64,000 nucleotides of DNA from Chitinophaga japonensis (GTDB lineage Bacteria > Bacteroidota > Bacteroidia > Chitinophagales > Chitinophagaceae): NCBI RefSeq assembly GCF_007830125.1, contig NZ_VLLG01000003.1, positions 1,440,110 through 1,504,109 of the forward strand, in the 5' to 3' direction. The notes under the pieces were generated by a model, which made no database searches, was not told the origin of the DNA, and saw only the letters and a program-made list of their open reading frames with translations. This document shows positions 45,427-55,624 of the stretch, in pieces (within the stretch, counting starts at the first letter, position 1; each line of letters opens with the position of its first letter). A program made the translations under genes and the position numbers.

Positions 45427-48400
45427 TTACCAACCTGCTAAACTTAAATTTGACTCACCTGCCTGGTCGATGAAATTTTGCTTTGAATGACCGGACCATT
45501 TGGTAGTGTGAAATTCCGCCCGTAAGTCGGCTACCGGTGCTTCTTTTAAATCGATCGTTAAACGTACCCCTTTATTGGTAGTTAACCTCCCAAAGTTACC
45601 CGCGCCGTAGATCATTAAAAACTCGCCCCTGTGATGCTGGCTGTATGCTCCGGCAACATCCAGGGCATCGCCCATTACCCCGCCGGCGAGTAATCTCAGT
45701 CTTTCTTTCTGTGCCGCATTTAATATATTAATAGTTGGAACGGATTGCATTTTTACCACCATCACCCTTTTTCCAGGGGCCGCTCCATAGCCGGATGACG
45801 TGGTGACTTTTCTGCCAATATACAGGCCGGGCCCCTGTGTGCTTGGAACATTGGAAGTGGCATCGCGCAGGGAGGGGGAAGCAATTTTACTTAGATGATC
45901 ATCTCTTGAGTTCCACGTATACCAGGTGCCGCTTGTTTTTTCCATTTGTGCAATTTGTTCAAGCTGGCTTATCCGGTTGAGCCTGTCGGCTTCGGTAGCC
46001 CCGGCACCACCAACACCACCGGGTAAGTAGGCATCCCCATGATAGCGCCTGATAAGTGCTGCTTTGACCTGGGCTTTTTGTGTGGCGCCAATAGTTAATG
46101 TCATTAATGCCGCATCAATGCCGCCCATCGCCAAAGTGCCGGGTGCCGTAGGAACGGCAGCCTGTACGGCGGCCCTCACAGCTTCAAGCGCCGTCAGTTG
46201 AACTGGCGTGGCAAAATCAAGAATTACTTTCGGAATATCTGCTTTTTCAAGGATGGCTCTCTGTTCATCTTTGATCAGCCCTTTACCTGGATGATGATGC
46301 AAGAGCAACGTGTTAAGAAGTGATTCCGCATGCGCTTCACCAAAAGTATTACCAAGATGGATATAAGATGTATGCAGTTTTATCCGGCGTACGGCTTGCT
46401 GTTTTAATGCGGGTTTATCCGCACCGTTAATGGTCTGTGCGGCGGTTACTTCGCCCAGCCTGTTTAAATGTGCGGTATCCCTTTCGGTCATCACTCCTTG
46501 TGGCACAGCAGAAATCCCCTGGGCTGATATAGTATTCTTAAGATCAGCTTGAGTTTGTGCCGGATTTGGCAGGATGCCCGCGAGATAATTTTTCCAGGTC
46601 ATAGATAAATAATCCTTCGGGTACACGTTTGTCAACACGCCATCATCAGCCAGTAAACCTGCAAAATCATCTTTTTTCATCGGGAATAAGTTCCCGTTAT
46701 CCTCGTACTCCATACCAGGGTTAGCACGGTCAATGATGAAAGGAAGCCCATAACTCTCTGCCGCTTTAAATACTTCATAAAAGCTATGATCCCTGTTGGC
46801 CATCATCCAGCCCGCAAGGCCGAGGCGTAAAGTTTTCAGCATCGAAAGATTTTTAACACCCAGGTTTTTTGCTGCATGCAGCATCAGGTCTGTAGATCCG
46901 GAAATACCGGCCTCCAGGCGGGCATTAATTGTAGCTGCTTCGCGCGCGCTTTCCGAACCTAATTTGATGTTGAAAAACTCACCACCCTGCGACCATGGCA
47001 CCTTGGTGGCGGGGTCTGCCTTATAAGCGGTGCGGGCGGCATTATCGGGTGCAATATTGCCCCGTCGTTTTAAAACAAGATCAACTTCCTCATCGGTCAA
47101 ATCAGGTAGATCATTTATCGTCAATGTACGTTGTTCGTTGATTGCCAATCCCGCGCTTCCTCCACCTTCGCGTTCTCTGTTGGCTTTGCTCGTTGCCGGC
47201 GCCCACTTTACAATATCACTGGGGGTATCAGTAAACACATCGCGTTTGGTAAAAAAACCGGAGGTTACACGTTCCCTGTTGGCAATTTGAGCAAACTCAG
47301 TTATTTCCATCGGGGTAAGAGCCTTCTTTAATCCGGAATCCTCTGCGAAATCCGGCGCCACACTACTTTCCGTTGTTGTTTTAACTACTGTTGGCCCGCT
47401 TGGACGGTGCTGTACTTTATGCGCATCTGATTTTATATTCCAGGACCTGCGCGTTTGCCCCTTTGCTTCCCTGTCCAGTTGTATGGCCGCAACTTTCATC
47501 CATTTGGACAGATTGTTATTTCTTACTGCATTATAAACCAGTTTAAGCTTCGTACGCAGTGGCAGTCCTTTATCTGAGAATACTCTTTTAATGTTCGTAG
47601 CTGTCATATCAAATGCGCCGTAATAACCATCGCCCGGAGGCCACCCAAATTCGCTTTCATAGGTTGCCGCCTTAGATTGGGCCGTATTTTTTGCCCAGGC
47701 ATCTACAATGTCCTTGACCATCCCCAGGATGATATCGACGATATTATGCACGTGCGCGTCGTCCATAATTAGAGGGGCCATTTTTGCTTCGAACTCAAGT
47801 GCCTTCGCCGCATACTTCTCTTCTGCCTGCTGATCTACCCGTGCTTTACCGGTGGGGGACAACGCTGCATACATCCGCTGTACAGGTTGTTGTGAACTAA
47901 GCACCGCCATCTTTCTTTGAGCAGGCGCCTCCGTAGTTAGCAAGGCCTGCGTGCCCATTATGTCAGCTTCCCTCTCAAGTGCAGGATCATCATTCATCCC
48001 AACACCTGATTTCATTTGCATGGTTGCCTGTACTCTTCCCTGCTTCTGCTGAACAACATGCCATGCTTCATGCGGTAAATGTTGTTCCTGGCCGGGAGCA
48101 AGGTGAATATTTGTTCCCTGCGCATAGGCCAGGGCTTGTAATTGTGCAGGTTTATCAGAATTATAATGCACCTTTACGTCATCCATTGCGAAGCCAGATA
48201 TAGATTCAATCCCCTTTTTTAAATCTCCGGGTAAATTACCACTGCCTTCTTTTTGTGGTACAAATGGTGTGGGTGCTGATGCGCCACTTTCTTCTTCTCT
48301 TTTCTGCGCAATGAATTTTCCAGGCATAGATGCACCTGCATAGCTGGCTGGACGATAATTGCCTGGATCACCAACCGGAGGCGCTTCCCCTGTTGCTTTA

Positions 48401-48564
48401 TATTGCAAGGGCCCTACGGCATCACCTGTTTCTGCTTGTTCAGGGGGTGATTGATCAGCAACAGCAGTAACGGCAGGCAATGCAATGCCACGTTCCCTCT
48501 CGCTGGTATTTGCAGCGGGTTGCGCAGGCACGGAGGAGGATTTTTGTGAGTGACCGTTTTTCAT
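45427..48564 (-). CDS. eCIS-core (DUF4157) effector-like protein, 1045 residues, possible ART-like C-terminus
   Basis: Residues ~1-105 are a Pro/Ala/Glu-rich, disordered leader. Residues ~108-205 form the eCIS-core domain: SGFAMDDVKVHYNSDKPAQL, LAYAQGTNIHLAPGQE and HEAWHVVQQKQG (zincin-like HExxH, 165-169), ALEREADIMG. A large central region holds GAEFF-like EGGEFFNIKLGSE-type sequence and LGLAGWMMANRDHSFYE. The last ~170 residues (GTWYTWNS..., GPGLYIGRKVTTSSGYG, VMVVKMQSV, GEFLMIYGAGNFG) recall the ART fold (ADP-ribosyltransferase) by pattern. Members of this class are cargo of extracellular contractile injection systems. No eCIS sheath, tube or baseplate genes are in the window. It sits 60 bases after the NRPS-like gene and before the YbjN-type gene. 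Confidence 0.75.
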   Translation of the reverse strand: MKNGHSQKSSSVPAQPAANTSERERGIALPAVTAVADQSPPEQAETGDAVGPLQYKATGEAPPVGDPGNYRPASYAGASMPGKFIAQKREEESGASAPTPFVPQKEGSGNLPGDLKKGIESISGFAMDDVKVHYNSDKPAQLQALAYAQGTNIHLAPGQEQHLPHEAWHVVQQKQGRVQATMQMKSGVGMNDDPALEREADIMGTQALLTTEAPAQRKMAVLSSQQPVQRMYAALSPTGKARVDQQAEEKYAAKALEFEAKMAPLIMDDAHVHNIVDIILGMVKDIVDAWAKNTAQSKAATYESEFGWPPGDGYYGAFDMTATNIKRVFSDKGLPLRTKLKLVYNAVRNNNLSKWMKVAAIQLDREAKGQTRRSWNIKSDAHKVQHRPSGPTVVKTTTESSVAPDFAEDSGLKKALTPMEITEFAQIANRERVTSGFFTKRDVFTDTPSDIVKWAPATSKANREREGGGSAGLAINEQRTLTINDLPDLTDEEVDLVLKRRGNIAPDNAARTAYKADPATKVPWSQGGEFFNIKLGSESAREAATINARLEAGISGSTDLMLHAAKNLGVKNLSMLKTLRLGLAGWMMANRDHSFYEVFKAAESYGLPFIIDRANPGMEYEDNGNLFPMKKDDFAGLLADDGVLTNVYPKDYLSMTWKNYLAGILPNPAQTQADLKNTISAQGISAVPQGVMTERDTAHLNRLGEVTAAQTINGADKPALKQQAVRRIKLHTSYIHLGNTFGEAHAESLLNTLLLHHHPGKGLIKDEQRAILEKADIPKVILDFATPVQLTALEAVRAAVQAAVPTAPGTLAMGGIDAALMTLTIGATQKAQVKAALIRRYHGDAYLPGGVGGAGATEADRLNRISQLEQIAQMEKTSGTWYTWNSRDDHLSKIASPSLRDATSNVPSTQGPGLYIGRKVTTSSGYGAAPGKRVMVVKMQSVPTINILNAAQKERLRLLAGGVMGDALDVAGAYSQHHRGEFLMIYGAGNFGRLTTNKGVRLTIDLKEAPVADLRAEFHTTKWSGHSKQNFIDQAGESNLSLAGW

Positions 48565-48624
48565 ATGAGCAAGAGGGTATCATAAAATACATATGAATAT
48601 ATTGATTTTTTTATGGAAACAGTA

Positions 48625-51600
48625 TTAAAAAAGTGTTCCGCAGACAGCTTGTTGTTTTTCGACCATCCGGGCAATAAACCAAATAAATGGCTCTACCTGG
48701 CCGCTTAATACGCAAGTGCCCTTGCTGATACTATGCAGCAGCTCCTGAACGTCTGATGTATACAAAGCAGCGGCCGCCTCGTTATTTTTAAGCAGCAGGG
48801 AACACATGGGAAGATCCGGTATATCTTCAATACCCGGTGTAACATCTCGTTCATTGATCACTATGGCAACCGGCTTTTTATGACCAGGAATACGGATAGC
48901 CACAACAAGGTTCGGAGTCTGATGAGCGCGTTTCTTAGCTATCGATTCTTTCAGGTAAGCAGCGAAGTCTTCCCTCCACTTCTCCACGTCAGATTGCGTA
49001 ATAGCTATCTCTCCTGAGCCATCAGTCCGGGAACCGGTTGGCTGCCCACCCTCATCGATTTCGCGTTCTGCTGCGATAAGCGCATCGAGCGTTTTATCGA
49101 CATCTTCCCGTGTATGAGCAGATGAGCATATAAGCCTGAGACGCCCTCTTCCACTCTCCACAATAGGATAGGTAACCGCTGATGTTTGAACACCGCGCCT
49201 GTACATACCCTGCACTATGGCGTATAATTTATCCTTATCACTAAAGTGCGGCGTAATGATAGGGCCGTCACCCGTACCTAAGTCATAACCTGCTTCCATA
49301 AATCGCTGGCGCATGTACCGGGTTGTATCCCAGAGTCGCTCTCGCAGTTTGTCGTCTGAACGTAAGCGGCGCAAAGCGGCAAGTGCTGCCGCTATATCTG
49401 CAGGGCTAATGGAAGCCTGGAAAATATAGGCTCTTGAAGATGATTTCAGAAGATCTATATGTTCCTCCCGGGCAGCCACCACTCCTCCAATACTACCAAG
49501 CGCTTTACTGAGCGTGGTCATAATGAAATCCACCTCTTCGGTGATACCCTGGGCAGCGCAAATACCGGCTCCACGTTCACCGTAAAAACCGAATGAATGG
49601 GCCTCGTCCACTAATACAAGCGCATCATATGCCTTTGCGGTGCGCACAATTTCTGCGACCGGCGCGGCGCCTTCCCCCATACTGTAAACACCTTCAAGAA
49701 CGACCAGTACAGAACGGTAGGGGGATACTTCCGACTTAAGAACTGCTTCCAGGTCAGCCGAGCTGTTATGTTGAAATGTTCTGATCCTGGCGCCGCATAA
49801 ACGAGCGCCGTCAACGATGGATGCGTGGCAAAGCTGGTCAATAACGACTACATCGTTTTTACCCAGCAGCCCCGCCACAGCGCCAACATTTGCAGTATAG
49901 CCGGTAGGGAAGAGGCAGGCGCCCGGCTTTCCTACTAACTCGGCAAACTCTTTTTCGAACGCTAAATGGAGATCCGTCATTCCAGAAGCCGCTGCAGAGG
50001 TTCCCATTCCGCTCCCGAATTGTTGCAAGGCTTTAGAGGCTTCCTCAATCACTTCTTTATCACGGTTCAAACCAAGGTACAGGTTGGTGGTCCATATAAT
50101 GGCTTCTTGCGCTTCATCATTGTACGCGTCAGTTACAGTACCTTTAGTAGCGCTCCCTGTACGGAGCACCTTGCTGTAAGGATTTCTACGGAGCTTGTTC
50201 ACCATACGCAGCACTTCCTGCACAAGCTTACTCTTGTCATCAGCAGACCAGGAGGGGGCTTTTGCCGCCTGAAACGTCGGGTGGCTGGACCGGATACGTT
50301 CCTGAAAAGTTCCAAGCGTATCCGAAACTACTTTACATGCCTGCTCCCCCGGTTCATTACCTGTGCCACTGTCCATCAGTTTTAGCAGATAATTGGTCAG
50401 TGCTGCAGGGGTGGAATGCTCCACCGCAACTGTTCCGGAAAGCCTTAGATCAAATATTTTTGAAAGCCGCACGCTTAACTCCAGGCTGGACAGTGAATCA
50501 AGTCCCAGGTTATCGAATGAACGGTCTGGCAATATTTGCCCGGGATCATTAAGATGCAGCAGAGCGGCCACCTCTTTCTGTATTACCGGCAGTATGGCTA
50601 CCTGCCGGCTGGCGCCGTTACCTGCCCGGCTTTGCGCCTGTCCGTTAGTATGGAGCCGGGCCCCGGAGCTTACATCAGTCACCTGTTGCTCCTGTTCTGC
50701 ATCACTCACTTTCAGGTGCTTTAGCTTATTACGGTCAAGCTTTCCGTTGGGTAAAAGCGGCAGTTCCTTAAGGGGGATCACGACTTGAGGAACCATATAC
50801 TTTGGCAGTCTTTGCGCTAAATATGCCTTCACGTTCTCGCCTGTTATCCCTTCCTGCTGACTCACTATATATACTGCGAGCATTTTCTGCTCTGCGCCAC
50901 CATCTACGGCTGCAGCCGCTGCAGCGGTAATACCTTGCATTGATTCCAGCACAGCTTCAATCTCTTCTAATTCAATCCGGAAGCCCCTGATCTTGACCTG
51001 TTGGTCTACCCGTCCTAAAAATTCGATCTCTCCGTTTTCCGTCCTCCGGCAAAGATCACCTGTTCTGTACAGCCGCCGCTCCGGGATCGCGCTACCGGGT
51101 TTCATCTCTATAAATCGCTCGTTGGTGCGTGCTTCGTCATACAAGTACCCGCGCGCAAGCTTGTTTCCTGCTAAATACAGTTCTCCCTCAATACCATCGG
51201 GAACCAGGTTCATATCATCGTCAAGTATATAGGAGCGGGAATTTACCACAGATTTCCCGATAGTAATGTTTTGCATGCCGTTAAAGATCTCAACGGCCGT
51301 TGAGAAAACAGTATCTTCCGTAGGGCCATATGCGTTGATCACCCGGGCCCCTGTTTCCAGGGCAAAAAGTTTTTCTACCAGCGGTTGCTTAAGCGCTTCA
51401 CTACCAAAAACGATACAGCGGATGCCATGAGGCACCCATCCTGAAGACAGTAACGCCTGTATTGCAGAGGGAACTACAACGCAACTCTTTATCAGGTTCT
51501 CTGAAGATAAGGCTGGTAAGTCGAGCATGTTCTTTGCCAGGACCACTGTTCCTCCGAGTGATAAAGTTCCCAGGATTTCCATGACGGAGGGGTCAAAACA

Positions 51601-52329
51601 AACCGAGGTAGCGGCCAGCATTCCCTCCAAATCCTTGTCATCCAATAAATTGCCCATAGCCTCAATCATCGCAACTACATTTCGATGCTCGATAGCGACC
51701 CCTTTGGGGTGTCCTGTTGAGCCGGAGGTATAGATCACATAAGCAAGATCATTTGCAACCGGCCCGGCTAATTTGTCTGCGGTCTGTTGCTTCACGGTAT
51801 CAATCCATATCAGCTCATGTACTCCCTTACAAAGTTCCGCACAGCTCTCATCGTCCACGATGGCAGCTACCGCCCGGGAGTGCTCCAGCATATAGCGTAC
51901 CCGTTCCCGCGGATAAGCGGGATCAAGCGGTACATATGCGCAACCTGCCTGTAATACGCCAAGCAAAGTCGCAATAAGTTCCCGGTTGCGGTTCATACAC
52001 ACGCCAACCAGGGAACCCTTTGGAACGCCGCGGTTCACAAGCTCCCCGGCGATTGCGTTCGCCCGGTCCATCAGGTGCCTGAAATTTATCGTTGTCTTTC
52101 CATCAATAATCGCCGTCCGTTCCGGATGCGCCTGCACTTTTTGTGCGATCAGCCCGCAGATTGTTTCCGTTGAGTTGTAGCGCTGTTGTTCATCTGGCAT
52201 TTGTTGTGTCCGCATTAGCGTTTTCGTGTTTTGCCGATCGCTGCTGTTGGCATTTTCAGTACATTTTTTTTCCATAAACAGGTGTGAATTTTTAGGAATC
52301 GGCCCCGTTGCTGCTTCTGCATCTTTCAT
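48625..52329 (-). CDS. Adenylation-PCP-alpha-oxoamine synthase fusion with SCP2-like tail, 1234 residues
   Basis: Domain order: NRPS adenylation domain (~55-540; core motifs [14 protein letters not shown] at 197-210, [28 protein letters not shown] with Lys530); peptidyl carrier domain (~575-650; LGLDSLSS, pantetheine Ser612); PLP alpha-oxoamine synthase/KAPA-synthase-like domain (~735-1090; [39 protein letters not shown] with PLP Lys942). The last ~100 residues ([10 protein letters not shown]... to MVEKQQAV) resemble an SCP2 lipid-binding domain, less certainly. Asp246 at the amino-binding position suggests an alpha-amino-acid substrate; by-eye code D-P-M-V-I-F-A-V-F-K matches none I know. 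No condensation or thioesterase domain. Likely product: an alpha-amino ketone released by decarboxylative condensation on the PCP-bound acyl group. In-frame ATGs at 52275 and 52200 are alternative starts. Confidence 0.85.
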   Translation of the reverse strand: MKDAEAATGPIPKNSHLFMEKKCTENANSSDRQNTKTLMRTQQMPDEQQRYNSTETICGLIAQKVQAHPERTAIIDGKTTINFRHLMDRANAIAGELVNRGVPKGSLVGVCMNRNRELIATLLGVLQAGCAYVPLDPAYPRERVRYMLEHSRAVAAIVDDESCAELCKGVHELIWIDTVKQQTADKLAGPVANDLAYVIYTSGSTGHPKGVAIEHRNVVAMIEAMGNLLDDKDLEGMLAATSVCFDPSVMEILGTLSLGGTVVLAKNMLDLPALSSENLIKSCVVVPSAIQALLSSGWVPHGIRCIVFGSEALKQPLVEKLFALETGARVINAYGPTEDTVFSTAVEIFNGMQNITIGKSVVNSRSYILDDDMNLVPDGIEGELYLAGNKLARGYLYDEARTNERFIEMKPGSAIPERRLYRTGDLCRRTENGEIEFLGRVDQQVKIRGFRIELEEIEAVLESMQGITAAAAAAVDGGAEQKMLAVYIVSQQEGITGENVKAYLAQRLPKYMVPQVVIPLKELPLLPNGKLDRNKLKHLKVSDAEQEQQVTDVSSGARLHTNGQAQSRAGNGASRQVAILPVIQKEVAALLHLNDPGQILPDRSFDNLGLDSLSSLELSVRLSKIFDLRLSGTVAVEHSTPAALTNYLLKLMDSGTGNEPGEQACKVVSDTLGTFQERIRSSHPTFQAAKAPSWSADDKSKLVQEVLRMVNKLRRNPYSKVLRTGSATKGTVTDAYNDEAQEAIIWTTNLYLGLNRDKEVIEEASKALQQFGSGMGTSAAASGMTDLHLAFEKEFAELVGKPGACLFPTGYTANVGAVAGLLGKNDVVVIDQLCHASIVDGARLCGARIRTFQHNSSADLEAVLKSEVSPYRSVLVVLEGVYSMGEGAAPVAEIVRTAKAYDALVLVDEAHSFGFYGERGAGICAAQGITEEVDFIMTTLSKALGSIGGVVAAREEHIDLLKSSSRAYIFQASISPADIAAALAALRRLRSDDKLRERLWDTTRYMRQRFMEAGYDLGTGDGPIITPHFSDKDKLYAIVQGMYRRGVQTSAVTYPIVESGRGRLRLICSSAHTREDVDKTLDALIAAEREIDEGGQPTGSRTDGSGEIAITQSDVEKWREDFAAYLKESIAKKRAHQTPNLVVAIRIPGHKKPVAIVINERDVTPGIEDIPDLPMCSLLLKNNEAAAALYTSDVQELLHSISKGTCVLSGQVEPFIWFIARMVEKQQAVCGTLF

Positions 52330-52538
52330 ACTGGCTTAAGTCAGCATATCAGGTCGGTTTGGGCAATTTCTATGTTTACTTGTATTGATTAACAAATCGG
52401 CAAAAAACCGGGTCAACTTATCTGTATATCTTTCTTTTTGCCTCGTAAATGCAAGGTAGTTAATTTTTTTCATCTTATTACTGTGCTAAAGGGGGGCAGC
52501 GCAAGCGGCGTGGAATTTCCATTTTGTCCTGGCATAGC

Positions 52539-52928
52539 TCAGGATACTTTTTTGAAAGTGCGATCTAATCGGATCGCTTCTTCTAATAGCTTTTTAATAG
52601 GCTTTTCATCAATCTCCTCCGGTGTTTGGTAGATCTTATAAAAAATTTGCTTGTTATTTCCACGAGACAGCAATCCATCGGGGTCATTTAATCTGCATCC
52701 ATACCAAAAGCCTAAAAGCACTCCCTTTTTGATGCCTCCCCGGGGAACAGTTGAAGGCCAAATAATACAAATACCTTTGTTGCCATAAAAAAATGGAACA
52801 TTGTATGATATTTTCTCTTTGCAATATCCCGGAAGCGTTTCAATAATTATCTGCCGTAGCACATCTACAATTATTTTTTCGTCTTCAGGAAGAATAGAGA
52901 ACAGTTCAATTAAATTGCTGATCTTCAT
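52539..52928 (-). CDS. DUF1801 domain protein (YdhG-like)
   Basis: The 129-residue protein matches the DUF1801/YdhG small alpha/beta fold: LRQIIIETLPGYCKEKISYNVPFF, GICIIWPS, VLLGFWYG and the C-terminal IKKLLEEAIRLD. Cytosolic, function unknown. The gap to the upstream NRPS-like gene (52330-52538) shows only AT-rich DNA with a CGGCAAAAAACCG mini-stem. Confidence 0.75.
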   Translation of the reverse strand: MKISNLIELFSILPEDEKIIVDVLRQIIIETLPGYCKEKISYNVPFFYGNKGICIIWPSTVPRGGIKKGVLLGFWYGCRLNDPDGLLSRGNNKQIFYKIYQTPEEIDEKPIKKLLEEAIRLDRTFKKVS

Positions 52929-52977
52929 CGGAATTTAGACCGGATTTTCGTTGTTACTAAATTCATCCGCCGGTTTG

Positions 52978-53571
52978 TTACCAGCAGGGACTGAAAGTTA
53001 AAACTGCAATTCCACACTCGTATGGTACTGCATTTACCAGTGAAAGCTTTTGCCGGTGCTCAAGCAGATCAAAAATCCTCAATCCTTTGTTTATCAGTAC
53101 AGGATTGACAAAGAAGTTGAACTCATCGATTAGCCCTTCTTTGATAAGTGATGAAACGAATCCTGCACCGCCATACACAATCATGTCTTTACCTTCTTTG
53201 CTTTTGAGATTTTTAATTGCAGTTACAAGGTCGCCATTTTCCACAGAAACATTTTTCCCGTCAATGGCCTTCACTGTTTTGCTGAAAACAATCTTTGACA
53301 TGCTAACCATCCGGTTAGCGTATGCAAACTTTTCATCCAATGCCTTGTCGCCACTTTGGGCCTGTAAATTGTTCACGGTGTCTTCAAAATGTGGAATAAA
53401 TCCCTCCGCCATCTTTCTGCCAAGGAGGATGATGTCACAGCTATCGCGCAGGTTATTCGCGAACGCTTTTAATTTGTCGTCATAAGTCCATGTTCGCCAG
53501 TCAAGGTCGCCGTCCGGGCCTCCAACATATCCATCAACAGATATTTGCACCAGTAGTTTTAATTTCCTCAT
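52978..53571 (-). CDS. Dihydrofolate reductase / RibD C-terminal family protein
   Basis: The 197-residue protein matches the RibD-C/DHFR-like family: VQISVDGYVGGPDGDLDW, DIILLGRKMAEGF, MIVYGGAGFVSSLIKEGLIDEFNFFVNPVL. It would reduce a pterin, pyrimidine or related substrate with NADPH; the true substrate is unknown and it need not be a folate enzyme. It lies 49 bases before the DUF1801 gene on the same strand, and diverges from the peptidase S51 gene. Confidence 0.8.
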   Translation of the reverse strand: MRKLKLLVQISVDGYVGGPDGDLDWRTWTYDDKLKAFANNLRDSCDIILLGRKMAEGFIPHFEDTVNNLQAQSGDKALDEKFAYANRMVSMSKIVFSKTVKAIDGKNVSVENGDLVTAIKNLKSKEGKDMIVYGGAGFVSSLIKEGLIDEFNFFVNPVLINKGLRIFDLLEHRQKLSLVNAVPYECGIAVLTFSPCW

Positions 53572-53791
53572 TTTTATGATGTTGTTTCATAAAGATAGTA
53601 GTGCGTTTTTGCAACCATAGGGGGTGAATATGACATTGTGAAGGTATATTACGACGAATCCTATGACATACAACGGGTCTGAAACTGTTTTTGTCTTGAT
53701 TGCCCCCTTGTAATGTCGTTTATTGCCTCCTTTGTATCGAAGATGGGAACTTAATTTCAGGAAACAACTTGTTGAAGCAAAGAAAGTAATT

Positions 53792-54457
53792 ATGAAACTT
53801 CTGCTCACTTCCGCCGGCATCAGCAATACGAGCATCCACAACGCGCTGGTTGACTTCATGGGTAAACCGGTTAGCGAGGCAAGCGCCCTTTTTGTCCCCA
53901 CCGCTATATATGCCCTGCCCGGCGGCGCTGATATAGCGCGAAGGGTGATTAACGGATCAATAGGCGACCCATTCTGCGAAATGGGTTGGAAGTCGTTAGG
54001 AGTGCTGGAACTCACCGCTTTGCCCAGCATCAGGCAGGATCTTTGGGTGCCCATGCTTCAGGGGACTGACGCCTTGTTGGTTGGAGGCGGTGACTGCCAG
54101 TATCTGACCTATTGGATGCAGCAATCCGGGTTGGCAGACCTTTTGCCGTCGCTGCTGCGCAAGACAGTCTACGTAGGCTTGAGCGCAGGGAGTATGGTAA
54201 TGACCCGTTTTGGAACGAGCTACGGCGGCCATACGCTGCCGGCAGAAAGCGGTAAATCGCTCGGGTTGCTTGACTTTGCAATACATCCGCACCTGGATCA
54301 TGAGTGGTTTCCGGAGAATTCCCTGGACAACCTGGAAAAGTTGGCCGCCACAATACCCCTGCCGTCATACATAATTGACGACCAAACCGCCATTAAAGTG
54401 ACCAACGGCGCCGTTGAAGTCATCTCCGAAGGACGCTGGAAGCTGTTTACCCCTTAA
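53792..54457 (+). CDS. Peptidase S51 / type 1 glutamine amidotransferase-like protein
   Basis: The 221-residue product starts MKLLLTSAGISN and has VGGGDCQYLTYWMQQ, GLSAGSMVMT (nucleophile Ser in GxSAG) and FAIHPHLDHEW. This is the S51 dipeptidase E-like family, which cleaves Asp-X dipeptides or acts on related substrates. The frame extends upstream to 53723 via a non-ATG; ATG 53792 is preferred. Its last 11 bases overlap the end of the convergent Fic gene. Confidence 0.8.
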   Translation: MKLLLTSAGISNTSIHNALVDFMGKPVSEASALFVPTAIYALPGGADIARRVINGSIGDPFCEMGWKSLGVLELTALPSIRQDLWVPMLQGTDALLVGGGDCQYLTYWMQQSGLADLLPSLLRKTVYVGLSAGSMVMTRFGTSYGGHTLPAESGKSLGLLDFAIHPHLDHEWFPENSLDNLEKLAATIPLPSYIIDDQTAIKVTNGAVEVISEGRWKLFTP

Positions 54458-55571
54458 TGGTCTTTAGCGAAAACCTTAACACGTAATGCGTACTCCTTCC
54501 CCCACCAGCATCCACCAGTGCGCCCATTTTTACCAACGCCTGCAAATCCCTGGTAGCCGTTGCCTTTGATGCTTTGGTAATAGACATATATTTCTTGGCC
54601 GTCATGCCTCCCTTAAAGCCTTCCGGTCCGGTATCCAGCATCTTCCTGACAACCTTTAACTGGCGTTCATTCAGGATATCCCTGAACCGGTCAAAGAACC
54701 GGGTTTTCTGAAGTATAAACTCAATAAGCAGCCTTGCTTGTTGCTGGGCATCAAGTGCTGTACCGACAAAATAACGAATCCAGTCAGTGATTTCATTATT
54801 GCGTTGCGCCGCTTCAAGAGCGGTATAGTAAACGCTTTTATTCGCCTCTATGATACGGGACAGGCTTAACAAAACCGGCCGTCCGATAGTTTGTGACAGC
54901 GCTTTTTCCGCAATGGCCCGCCCGATCCGCCCATTACCATCTTCAAAGGGATGGATGGATTCGAAATATAAATGTGCAATCGCTGACCGGACAGGAGCCT
55001 TTTTGATCTCCTTTTTTCCGCCGGGCGCTGTGTCATTAAACCACTGGATAAACTGCTTCATTTCTTTCGGTACCCGGGAGGACGGCGGCGCCTCAAAGTG
55101 GATTTTCTCCCGTCCAACGATACCTGAAACTACTTGCATCGGTTCAGCAGCTTTGCGCCAGGCCCCCACATTAATGCCCCGGCTTTGTTTCAGGAGCATT
55201 TGATGCCACTCAAATAACTTCTCTTTTGTCAACGTTTCAGCATAAGTATTCCGCACAACTACCATCAACTCCCCGGCACCTAAAGCCCGTTTGTCTTTAA
55301 CCGGGTCCGGTTTAGGGTTTAATCCCAGTTTATTGCGGATCGAAGAAACAACGTCCTGCCGGCTGATAAACTCGCCTTCAATAGCTGATGTATTCACAGC
55401 TTCTGCCACCATGGTATTAATAATGGCTTCCATCTGGATGTCTTCCGGCAAGCCTTTCAATATTCCGCTAATATGCCCCGTTTCTTCCGCAAACGTGAAC
55501 AAGGCATCCTCAACTGCCTGCTGATCATACTTGAAATCCGGCCAGTCCGGTTGCTGCCAATTATAGCTCAT
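54447..55571 (-). CDS. Fic-family AMP transferase with N-terminal inhibitory motif and C-terminal winged helix
   Basis: The 374-residue protein has the class II inhibitory motif TSAIEG (residues 61-66, [S/T]xxxE[G/N]), the Fic core HPFEDGNGRIGR (207-218) with the catalytic His207, and a C-terminal winged-helix-like region (residues ~310-374, MTAKKYMSITKASKATATRDLQALV). It would transfer AMP to a target or itself, kept in check by its own inhibitory helix. ATG 55571 is supported by a promoter and operator just upstream; the extended frame to 55631 starts before that promoter. Confidence 0.88.
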   Translation of the reverse strand: MSYNWQQPDWPDFKYDQQAVEDALFTFAEETGHISGILKGLPEDIQMEAIINTMVAEAVNTSAIEGEFISRQDVVSSIRNKLGLNPKPDPVKDKRALGAGELMVVVRNTYAETLTKEKLFEWHQMLLKQSRGINVGAWRKAAEPMQVVSGIVGREKIHFEAPPSSRVPKEMKQFIQWFNDTAPGGKKEIKKAPVRSAIAHLYFESIHPFEDGNGRIGRAIAEKALSQTIGRPVLLSLSRIIEANKSVYYTALEAAQRNNEITDWIRYFVGTALDAQQQARLLIEFILQKTRFFDRFRDILNERQLKVVRKMLDTGPEGFKGGMTAKKYMSITKASKATATRDLQALVKMGALVDAGGGRSTHYVLRFSLKTIKG

Positions 55572-55589
55572 GAGCCGATTATTTAACTT

Positions 55590-55624
55590 ATTCGGCTCAA
55601 ATATAAGGAAAAATTGAGCCGAAT
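55590..55624. promoter_or_regulatory. Operator-like inverted repeat on the fic promoter
   Basis: ATTCGGCTCAA (55590-55600) and TTGAGCCGAAT (55614-55624) are perfect 11-base inverse copies with a 13-base spacer. The minus-strand -7 box TATATTTG (55598-55605) overlaps the left arm. Further half sites (ATGAGCCGAT near 55570, TTGACTCAAA near 55636) flank it. Repression at this site, perhaps by the Fic protein's own winged helix, would silence fic. Confidence 0.7.
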
